NCBI GenBank assembly: GCA_020201235.1
Contig: JAIVHD010000236.1
Location: forward strand, 1 to 13,748
Direction: 5' to 3'
DNA: 13,748 nt
Origin: Lysobacteraceae bacterium
Lineage (GTDB): Bacteria > Pseudomonadota > Gammaproteobacteria > Xanthomonadales > Wenzhouxiangellaceae
In this document: positions 7,551 to 13,748 of the stretch, piece by piece
Position numbering within the stretch: position 1 is the first letter of the stretch
How the letters are laid out: every line of letters begins with the position of its first letter
Translations under genes and position numbers: made by a program
Notes under the pieces: generated by a model
The model's database searches: none
The model's input: the letters and a program-made list of their open reading frames with translations, nothing else
Told to the model about the DNA's origin: nothing

Positions 7551-7988
7551 GTGAGACTGACCCAATACACTGATTTTTCAATACGCGTCCTGATCTATCT
7601 CGGGCTGCATCCGGATCGTCGCTGCACCATCCAGGAAATCGCCGAAGGCTACGGCATCTCGCGCAATCATCTAATGAAAGTGGTGCAACAACTGGCCGGC
7701 TCCGGTTTCGTCGTCTCGGCGCGCGGCAGCGGCGGCGGCCTCACACTGCCGCGCTCCCCCGAGCAGATCAATTTAGCCGACGTCGTCGCCGAGATGGAAC
7801 CCGATTTCGCCATGGTCGAGTGTTTTCGCGACAACAATGAATGCGTGATTACCCCGGCCTGCCGACTGCCGCCGATGCTGGCCCGCGCCACGCGTGCCTA
7901 TCTCGATGTATTGCGCGGCTACACGCTGGCCGACCTGCTCGACAAGCGCGATGCAGCAAAGATGAAGTTGCTGCTCAGATCGAGCTGA
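7551..7988 (+). CDS. nsrR: NsrR, Rrf2-family NO-sensing repressor
   Basis: NsrR is a dimeric transcription repressor whose iron-sulfur cluster is destroyed by NO, which releases its operators. The 145 residues include the winged-helix start (MRLTQYTDFSIRVLIYL), a recognition region around ISRNHLMKVVQQL, the Gly-rich wing (RGSGGGL), and the three cluster cysteines Cys91, Cys98 and Cys104. Asp8, a cluster ligand in characterised NsrR, is also present. The GTG start at 7551 has GAGGA (7539-7543) seven bases upstream and gives the canonical N-terminus; the ATG at 7522 is out of frame. It lies 31 nt after nnrS and is probably in the same transcript. The proposed operators at 5881-5931 and 9998-10020 are its likely targets, including its own promoter. 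Confidence 0.95.
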   Translation: MRLTQYTDFSIRVLIYLGLHPDRRCTIQEIAEGYGISRNHLMKVVQQLAGSGFVVSARGSGGGLTLPRSPEQINLADVVAEMEPDFAMVECFRDNNECVITPACRLPPMLARATRAYLDVLRGYTLADLLDKRDAAKMKLLLRSS

Positions 7989-8065
7989 CCCGACCCGCAA
8001 GCCCTTTGCAGGCACCGAGTCGATCGGCGAATATACTTTTTTAAGCGCTCACAAGGAGTCGGTTA

Positions 8066-9292
8066 ATGTCGTTCACCTGGCCGAAATATCGATTGCTGGC
8101 CGCAGCACTGATGCTGACCACAGGCAGCTCGGCCGCAGATGACAGCCTGGCTGGAGCGTTGCGCCAGAGCCAGTGGGGCCTGGATTTCCGTCACCGGATT
8201 GAACGGGTTGAAGAAAGCGGTTTCGCCGAAAACGCCGAGGCCTCCACGCTGCGCACCCGGCTGAACCTCAAGACCGGAAGCTACAACGGGCTGCAGGCGT
8301 TCATTGAGTTCTCCGATGTGCGCGAGATTGTGTTCGACGACTTCAACGCCGGCGCGGGCGCCTCGCCCGACCGCGCCCGCTTTCCCGTGGTCGCCGACGC
8401 CGAGGACACGCGCATCAATCAGGCCTGGCTGGGTTTGTCGCCTGATGACAGGCTTGCGATGCGGGCCGGGCGCCAGCGCATCAAGCTCGACAACGACCGC
8501 TTCGTCGGCAATGTGGGATGGCGCCAGAACGAACAGACCTACGACGGCGCCAGCCTGGAATGGCAGCAGGATCGGTGGAAACTGTTCTACAGCTATGTCG
8601 GTCATGTCAACCGGATTTTCGACAGCGCAGTGCCGGCCGGCGATCACGACCATGACACCCATCTGGTCAATGCATCGTTCAGAGTCGCCGACGGCCATAC
8701 GCTTGTCGGCTATCTCTACAACATCGAGGACGAGGACCAGCAGGCGCTGTCGAATCGCACCTTCGGGCTGCGTTATTCGGGTACCACAACGCTTGGCGCG
8801 GACCGGCCTGTGAACTGGCTGGCCGAGTATGCGCACCAGGTCGAAGCCGGCGACAACGCGACCGATTACGACGCCGATTATTTCCACCTGCGCGTCGATC
8901 TGGGGCTGGAGCCGCGCTTCAAGCCCGTCGTCGGCTTTGAACGCCTCGGAGGCTCGCGCAATACAGGCGAGGCCTTTCGAACACCCTTGGCCACGCTGCA
9001 TGCGTTCAACGGCTGGGCCGATCGTTTTTTGGCCACGCCGGACCGCGGGCTGGACGATTTCTACGCCGGATTCACGGGCAACCAGGGACGATTCGGCTGG
9101 AATTTAACCTGGCATCGGTTCCGGACCGAGACCGGCAGCACGACGCTGGGCGATGAATTTGACGGTTCGCTTTCAGTGAAGCTGCATCGGACCCGCTCGC
9201 TGCTGGTCAAAGTAGCCCACGTGGCCGAAGATGATCCCGCCCTGCGCGGCGTGACCAAATTCTGGTTCATGTTCACTCTGGCACTGCCGTGA
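8066..9292 (+). CDS. Outer-membrane beta-barrel porin, alginate-export (AlgE-like) family
   Basis: The 408-residue protein has a clear signal peptide (basic start, hydrophobic LLAAALMLTTG, cleavage near SSA-AD at about residue 24). Alternating amphipathic strands follow and the chain ends in an aromatic/hydrophobic strand (FWFMFTLALP), as in outer-membrane barrels. Features recalling the alginate-export/OprD-like barrel family include LRTRLNLKTG, the INQAWLGL then GRQRIKLDNDRFVGNVGWRQN segment, and YDGASLEW. The substrate is unknown; alginate is not implied. AAGGAG (8053-8058) precedes the ATG by seven bases. It sits 77 nt after nsrR, with only a weak promoter candidate in the gap, so read-through from the NsrR-controlled run is possible. 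A TlpA-like gene follows closely. Confidence 0.8.
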   Translation: MSFTWPKYRLLAAALMLTTGSSAADDSLAGALRQSQWGLDFRHRIERVEESGFAENAEASTLRTRLNLKTGSYNGLQAFIEFSDVREIVFDDFNAGAGASPDRARFPVVADAEDTRINQAWLGLSPDDRLAMRAGRQRIKLDNDRFVGNVGWRQNEQTYDGASLEWQQDRWKLFYSYVGHVNRIFDSAVPAGDHDHDTHLVNASFRVADGHTLVGYLYNIEDEDQQALSNRTFGLRYSGTTTLGADRPVNWLAEYAHQVEAGDNATDYDADYFHLRVDLGLEPRFKPVVGFERLGGSRNTGEAFRTPLATLHAFNGWADRFLATPDRGLDDFYAGFTGNQGRFGWNLTWHRFRTETGSTTLGDEFDGSLSVKLHRTRSLLVKVAHVAEDDPALRGVTKFWFMFTLALP

Positions 9293-9339
9293 TCGGCTGG
9301 CCTGGCTTTTTTTCGCGACCTTTTTCGAGACACCCCGAC

Positions 9340-9828
9340 ATGCGCTTCATATCTGGAACAACAATGATGGTTCTGCTTTTTGCCGCAATGCTGAGCCCGG
9401 TTTCGCGAGGCTGGGCCGACGAGAATGCCGAGTTCGATCGCATCGGCGGCGGTACCGAGTCGCTTCTCGATTATCGCGGCCAGACGGTGGTACTCAATGT
9501 CTGGGCGATCTGGTGCGCGCCGTGCATCGGCGAGATTCCCGAACTGGTCGAACTGCAGCGGCGAATCGCACCGCGAAATGCCACCGTTGTCGGCCTCGCC
9601 GTGGATTCCGGCGCCGAGTCCCAGGTGCTGTCATTCTGGCGGCGGCGTTTGGAGCTGGAACCGAGCTATCCGCTGTGGCTGGGCTCGATGGAACAAGCGA
9701 AAGAGCACTTCGGCGCGATCACGGTTCCGCTGACCCTACTGATCGACCGCCAGGGCACGGTTCGCGAACGCCTGCTGGGCGCTCATGACGCCGAGACGCT
9801 GTTGGAGAAGCTCGAACCCCTGCTGTAG
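9340..9828 (+). CDS. TlpA/ResA-like periplasmic thioredoxin
   Basis: This is a secreted or membrane-tethered thioredoxin-fold disulfide reductase, of the kind that keeps apo-cytochrome c or copper-site cysteines reduced. From the ATG at 9340 the 162 residues give a signal sequence (about 1-26, ending near SRGWADE), the redox motif WCAPC (58-62) in the TlpA context VLNVWAIWCAPCIGEIPEL, and the cis-Pro strand ITVPLTLLID near residue 130. A GTG at 9289 overlaps the porin stop and would add 17 residues before the signal sequence; 9340 is preferred because it gives a normal signal peptide, although its ribosome-binding site is weak. Its position between the NO genes and a c-type cytochrome/copper enzyme unit suggests a maturation role, which is inference. 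Confidence 0.87.
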   Translation: MRFISGTTMMVLLFAAMLSPVSRGWADENAEFDRIGGGTESLLDYRGQTVVLNVWAIWCAPCIGEIPELVELQRRIAPRNATVVGLAVDSGAESQVLSFWRRRLELEPSYPLWLGSMEQAKEHFGAITVPLTLLIDRQGTVRERLLGAHDAETLLEKLEPLL

Positions 9829-9917
9829 ATTCCTGCACTGGCAAAAAATTTACCGGGTTGCCGGAAGACTGACGCATTTCAACTTCCTCACGGGCCAATG
9901 AATGACCGTGACTGTTG

Positions 9918-9950
9918 AAAGAAAGGACGCCTGACGCCGCTTTCTTTTTA
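9918..9950 (+). terminator. Probable terminator after the TlpA-like gene
   Basis: An 8-bp stem (AAAGAAAG 9918-9925 with CTTTCTTT 9940-9947) has a 14-nt loop and runs into a T-rich tail (TTTTTAATTTT). The stem is AT-rich, so efficiency may be modest. It would separate the porin-tlpA run from the cytochrome-nirK unit. Confidence 0.5.
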
Positions 9951-9993
9951 ATTTTGAATAAGTAAATTGAATGCATCTTTTATGCTCGATTCT

Positions 9994-10002
9994 TGCTATA
10001 AT
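9994..10002 (+). promoter_or_regulatory. Extended -10 promoter of the cytochrome c-nirK unit
   Basis: TGC is followed directly by a perfect TATAAT (9997-10002), an extended -10 element. No good -35 stands 16-18 bp upstream, as is common for this class. The predicted start near 10009 leaves a leader of about 60 nt. Confidence 0.65.
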
Positions 10003-10020
10003 GTATTTAAGATACATCTT
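9998..10020. promoter_or_regulatory. Putative NsrR operator 3 (cytochrome c-nirK)
   Basis: This 23-bp palindrome of the NsrR type has halves ATAATGTATTT and AGATACATCTT around a central A, with 8 of 11 symmetric positions paired, the best of the three sites. It overlaps the TATAAT box and start site, so binding should block transcription. A lone half-site (AATGCATCTT, 9970-9979) lies 28 bp upstream. Confidence 0.75.
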
Positions 10021-10070
10021 TAGGGCCGCATGCCCCGAAACCGAAAGACGACATTGGGTACAGCCACAGC

Positions 10071-10460
10071 ATGAAACGAATCCAGAACACGCTGCAAAGC
10101 CTGACGACGAGGATCCGGTTTGCTGCTCTCGCCGTCGCAGTAGTCGGCACGGCTTCGCTGGCCGACGAGCCACCGGCAGCCGGTGACAGCGCCGGTGACA
10201 GCGGACAGGCGCTGTACCTGCGCCATTGTGCGAGCTGCCATGGCCCGGCCGGACGCGGCGACGGCCAGGAGGGCCGTGCATTCGAACCGCCGCCGACGGA
10301 CTTCACCGAAGTCGAGCCCGACGCGGCCCGCTTCGAGACGGCCATTCGCGACGGCGGCATGGCGGTCGACAAGGCCGGCACCATGCCGGCATTCCGCCAC
10401 ACACTCGGCGACGAGGAAATTCAGGATGTTGTCGCCTACCTGATGCAACTGCAACGATGA
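10071..10460 (+). CDS. Small periplasmic c-type cytochrome
   Basis: The 129-residue protein has a signal peptide (about 1-31, cleaved near SLADE), one heme c motif CASCH (Cys53, Cys56, His57), and a likely axial Met105 in TMPAF. The C-terminal helix (EEIQDVVAYLMQLQR) is typical of class I monoheme cytochromes. About 25 residues between the signal peptide and the heme motif are Gly/Ala/Asp/Ser-rich. It sits directly behind NsrR-like operator 3 and 41 nt before nirK, so it is probably an electron donor to NirK; this is inferred from position. The ATG at 10071 has no clear Shine-Dalgarno sequence, but it is the only start giving a signal peptide. Confidence 0.88.
   Translation: MKRIQNTLQSLTTRIRFAALAVAVVGTASLADEPPAAGDSAGDSGQALYLRHCASCHGPAGRGDGQEGRAFEPPPTDFTEVEPDAARFETAIRDGGMAVDKAGTMPAFRHTLGDEEIQDVVAYLMQLQR
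10179..10202 (+). repeat. Tandem 12-bp duplication in the cytochrome gene
   Basis: GCCGGTGACAGC occurs twice head to tail, encoding a repeated Ala-Gly-Asp-Ser in the linker between the signal peptide and the heme domain. It looks like a recent slippage-type duplication. Confidence 0.8.
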
Positions 10461-10472
10461 AACGTTGCTTTT
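10451..10472 (+). other. Short hairpin between cytochrome c and nirK
   Basis: GCAACG (10451-10456) pairs with CGTTGC (10463-10468) around a 6-nt loop that includes the cytochrome stop codon, followed by TTTT. It could be a weak terminator or attenuator tuning the cytochrome:NirK ratio; six base pairs is marginal. Confidence 0.3.
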
Positions 10473-10501
10473 GAAATTCACGCAAGACAGACGAGGTTGA
10501 T

Positions 10502-12003
10502 ATGAACACAAACAAATCAAGATCATGGCGCGGTGCCGTTACCGGCACCTCACTGGCCCTGCTGGTAGCGCTGGGCTCTGCCGTCGGACTCTACACGCCC
10601 GAAGCCCGGGCATGCGATTCGTGCAACGACACGCTGCTGCACGAGCTGACGCACGAGCGTAGCGGCAGCCTCATGAGCCGCGACCTTCTGGCTGCCATCG
10701 ACAATCAGCGCGGTCTCCCGCTGGAGTCTCTGGATGCCGGCGGCACCGGTTCGGCGGCATCCGCGGCGGCGGCCAAGCTCGACCCGATGTTCGAGGGCGC
10801 GGAGTTCATCGAGGTGATCTCGCGCGACCAAGGCCTGTCGATTCCGGCCACCGGCTTCGTTCCGCAGGACATCGAGCCGGATCACACCTTCAATATCTCG
10901 CTGGACGAGGGCCAGACCTACCTCGGCCAGGGCGTGATGTACGACGGCTTCCTGGCCAACGGCGGTGTTCCCGGCCCCACGCTGCGCGTGACCGAGGGCG
11001 ACGTCGTCAGGATCACGATCACCAACACCGGCACCGTGCCGCATGCCACGCGATACCGATGCACGTGATCTTCGGCCAGTACGGCATGATCGTGGTCGAG
11101 CCGAAAGAAGCGAAATACAAGCTTGAACAGGAACTCGGCAAGAAGCCGGACCTGGAGCTGTACCTGCTGCAAAACGAGTTCTACGCCAGCGGCAGGGACG
11201 CCATCGAGGGCGCGCCGATGTACACGGCATTCAACGGTCGCGTGTTCCGCTACATCGAGGAACCGATTACCGCCAAGCCCGGCGACTACGTTCGAATCAA
11301 CTACCTGAACGTCGGTCCCAATCTCGTATCGACGTTTCATATCGTCGGCATCATCTGGGACTACGTCTACTGGCAAGGGCATCCGGAGGCCTGGATGGCC
11401 GGCGGTCAGACGGTCACCTCGGGCCCATCCGACTCGTGGGTCATCGAGTTCCGCGTACCGCCCGATGAAGGCGCCTACACGATGCTGAGCCACGCGGTGG
11501 GCTCGACCAGCCGCGGCGCGATCGGGTTGCTGGTAGCCGACAAGGACGCAGACACACCGAAGACCGTGCTGGCGGAGGGGCCGAAGTGGTCCGATGACGA
11601 GATGGCTGAAATCGCCGCATCGGCCACGCGCACGATCTCGCCGTTCGCCCCCGGCTCTGCCGGAAAAGGGATGGCCGCACGCGCCGACCGCGTGGTGTCC
11701 TACGGACCGGAGGTCGAGGAAGTAGTGGTCGAAATCATCGGCAACTCCTTCTACCCGAAGGTCATCGAGATCGAGCCTGGAACAAAGGTCACCTGGGTCA
11801 ACGAGGATGTGTTTACCTACCTGGCCGGCGAGTTCTCGGGCGTGCACAATGCGGTGGGCACGCTCGGCCCCAAGCGCTTCGCGACCCCTCTTCTGGGCCA
11901 TGGCGAGAGCGCCAGCGTGGCGTTCGACGAATCGGGTGAATACACTTATATCTGTACGCCCCACCCCTACATGAAAGGCCGCATCATCGTCCGTCAACCC
12001 TGA
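10502..12003 (+). pseudogene. nirK: Copper nitrite reductase-like gene (NirK), broken by internal deletion and frameshift
   Basis: NirK reduces nitrite to NO in the periplasm. The first frame (10502-11068) starts with GAGG five bases before the ATG, encodes a signal peptide, a ~75-residue extension with CDSC (38-41), and the first part of cupredoxin domain 1 up to TVPH181, the usual type 1 copper His. The frame then shifts. From about 11047 the second frame resumes with HAIPMHVIFGQYG and runs to 12003. It contains domain 2 with the type 2 site residues FHIVG (His94 from 11059, cf. His255) and SHAVG (His145, cf. His306), plus an extra C-terminal cupredoxin with its own type 1 set (His263, Cys299, His302, Met305). 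Compared with known NirK, roughly 44 residues are gone at 11042-11050, including the catalytic Asp, two type 2 His ligands and the type 1 Cys. No functional enzyme can come from this sequence as read. The original could also have been a NirK-like multicopper oxidase of other activity. Confidence 0.85.
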
Positions 12004-12015
12004 CGCGCGACCCGT

Positions 12016-12039
12016 AGCCCGGCGGCGATCCGTCGGGCT
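12016..12039 (+). other. Hairpin directly after nirK
   Basis: A 10-bp stem with one G-U pair (AGCCCGGCGG 12016-12025 with CCGTCGGGCT 12030-12039) and a CGAT loop lies 13 nt past the nirK stop. The T-run a terminator would need is absent; the sequence jumps almost at once into azurin coding sequence, so the tail may have been deleted. Confidence 0.55.
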
Positions 12040-12052
12040 CCGATCCCAAGGG

Positions 12053-12304
12053 GTGCTCACCACCGAGGCCGATGCGCAGGCCGCCTACCAGGACGGCATG
12101 CAGGCCGGACTTGACAACGAGTACGTCGAGCCCGGCGATGACCGGGTGATCGCGCACACGAGCGTGGTCGGCGGCGGCGATGAGGTCACCATCACCTTCG
12201 ACACCTCGGCGATGCAAGCAGGCGGCAATTACAAGTTCTTCTGCTCTTTCCCCGGCCATTTCCCGATGATGAACGGCACTTTCGGATTCGGCCAAGAACG
12301 CTGA
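12053..12304 (+). pseudogene. azu: Azurin, N-terminal half missing
   Basis: Azurin is a periplasmic blue copper protein that passes electrons to nitrite reductases, among others. The 83 codons from GTG at 12053 match its C-terminal half well: VLTTEAD, DGMQAGLDNEYVEPGDDRV, IAHTSVVGGGDEVTITFD, and the copper loop CSFPGHFPMM with Cys64, His69 and Met73. The GTG is not a real start; it is the Val of the conserved (W)VL just after the ligand-bearing GHN. Upstream in frame there is only unrelated sequence from the nirK 3' region. The signal peptide, the first ~45 mature residues and the first copper His are therefore lost, and there is no ribosome-binding site of note. It would not bind copper as azurin does. 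Assignment to azurin is firm; the cause of the truncation (deletion or misassembly) is not. Confidence 0.85.
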
Positions 12305-12342
12305 GCGTCAAGCCTCGACGCCGTTAGTGAACCTCTGAATAC

Positions 12343-12365
12343 CGCGGCGGCCGCTGGCCGCCGCG
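12343..12365. repeat. GC-rich perfect hairpin after azurin
   Basis: CGCGGCGGCC (12343-12352) pairs perfectly with GGCCGCCGCG (12356-12365) around a 3-nt loop. No T-run follows on either strand, so it is at best an imperfect terminator; it may also be a transcript-stabilising element. Confidence 0.55.
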
Positions 12366-12659
12366 CCCCATGGGCGGTCGGGCAAGTCCGCGCAAAACTT
12401 CCACTCCGCTGCAAAAGTTGCTCTGAATTCCGGCGTGTATGCCACTTCACGCCCTCGGGTTCGAGTTCACCGGCTGGATACAAAGACGCGACCGAGCGAA
12501 ACGCCCCAGATGCGGGGCATGGCGGTGCCACAGTCGGTGGGGTAGTAAATAAAACGGGGTCAAGCCAGGCGTTGAAAAAAAGTGCTCGGTAAACGGTGCG
12601 AGATCCCCGGCCGGACAGCGTCGGAAATAGCGAGGGCAGAACTTGCGTCGCGCGCACTA

Positions 12660-12688
12660 TTGACGGGTTGAGCTGAAGATGTTAATTA
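12660..12688 (+). promoter_or_regulatory. Possible promoter of the protease gene
   Basis: TTGACG (12660-12665) is a good -35. The -10 is poorly defined within the AT-rich TTAATTATA (12682-12690), 16-17 bp downstream. It would give a leader of about 25-30 nt. Confidence 0.35.
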
Positions 12689-12691
12689 TAG

Positions 12692-13748
<1,057 letters not shown>

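Noticed and set aside
8006..8037. Promoter-like TTGCAG and TATACT before the porin gene
   Set aside because: The spacing is 20 bp, too long for a normal sigma70 promoter, and there is no NsrR-like palindrome nearby.
8063..9001. Minus-strand open frame opposite the porin gene (312 codons)
   Set aside because: The plus strand has a signal peptide, ribosome-binding site and barrel pattern; the minus frame is its shadow.
9289..9339. GTG start overlapping the porin stop as the start of the TlpA-like gene
   Set aside because: It would place 17 extra residues before an otherwise normal signal peptide; the ATG at 9340 fits better.
10918..12063. Long minus-strand open frame opposite nirK (381 codons)
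   Set aside because: It lies wholly opposite well-conserved cupredoxin sequence and shows no recognisable domain; it follows from high GC codon bias.
12545..12565. Sequence resembling motifs that flank REP-associated transposases
   Set aside because: No transposase, second copy or flanking palindrome is present in the window.
12229..12657. Minus-strand frame of 142 codons across the azurin/protease gap
   Set aside because: It overlaps azurin coding sequence, has a low-complexity tail and no recognisable motif or start signal.

Overview
The window looks like chromosomal DNA of a GC-rich, denitrification-capable proteobacterium, most likely a gammaproteobacterium. This rests on family resemblance (quinol NO reductase, YbaN/DUF454, NnrS and an E. 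coli-type NsrR together, plus a lysyl-endopeptidase-like secreted protease), not on any search. No RNA gene, CRISPR array, transposase or origin was seen.

Layout. (1) About 1-3223 is an accessory block: a GNAT-methyltransferase fusion protein (+, cut by the window edge) converges on a two-gene minus-strand unit, a TauD/TfdA-like oxygenase followed by a DUF6817 protein, which overlap by 4 nt. The oxygenase lacks the C-terminal part that normally carries the last iron ligand. (2) 3224-3524 holds a strong minus-strand terminator and a nested inverted repeat. (3) 3525-9828 is an intact nitric-oxide module. norZ (minus) diverges from a DUF454-nnrS-nsrR run (plus), followed by an outer-membrane porin-like protein and a TlpA-type thioredoxin. 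The norZ/DUF454 gap holds two overlapping, back-to-back sigma70-like promoters, each with an NsrR-like palindrome on its -10. (4) 9918-12304 is a nitrite-reduction module led by an NsrR-like site on an extended -10 promoter: a small c-type cytochrome, a copper nitrite reductase (NirK-like, with an extra C-terminal cupredoxin domain) and azurin. Here nirK carries an internal deletion plus frameshift that removes essential copper ligands, and azurin has lost its N-terminal half. (5) 12305-12715 is non-coding with one strong hairpin. (6) From 12722 to the end runs the N-terminal part of a secreted lysyl-endopeptidase-like serine protease.

How the genes fit together. NsrR is an iron-sulfur sensor of NO. 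The proposed circuit is that NO relieves NsrR, which switches on NorZ (reduces NO to N2O at the membrane), NnrS and DUF454 (NO stress), nsrR itself, and the cytochrome c-nirK-azurin unit. As read here, NO removal is intact but the nitrite-to-NO step and one of its probable electron donors are broken. The window would therefore encode NO detoxification without its own NO production, unless the breaks are assembly errors. Three breaks of the same kind (near 2250, 11046 and 12045) make the assembly question important.
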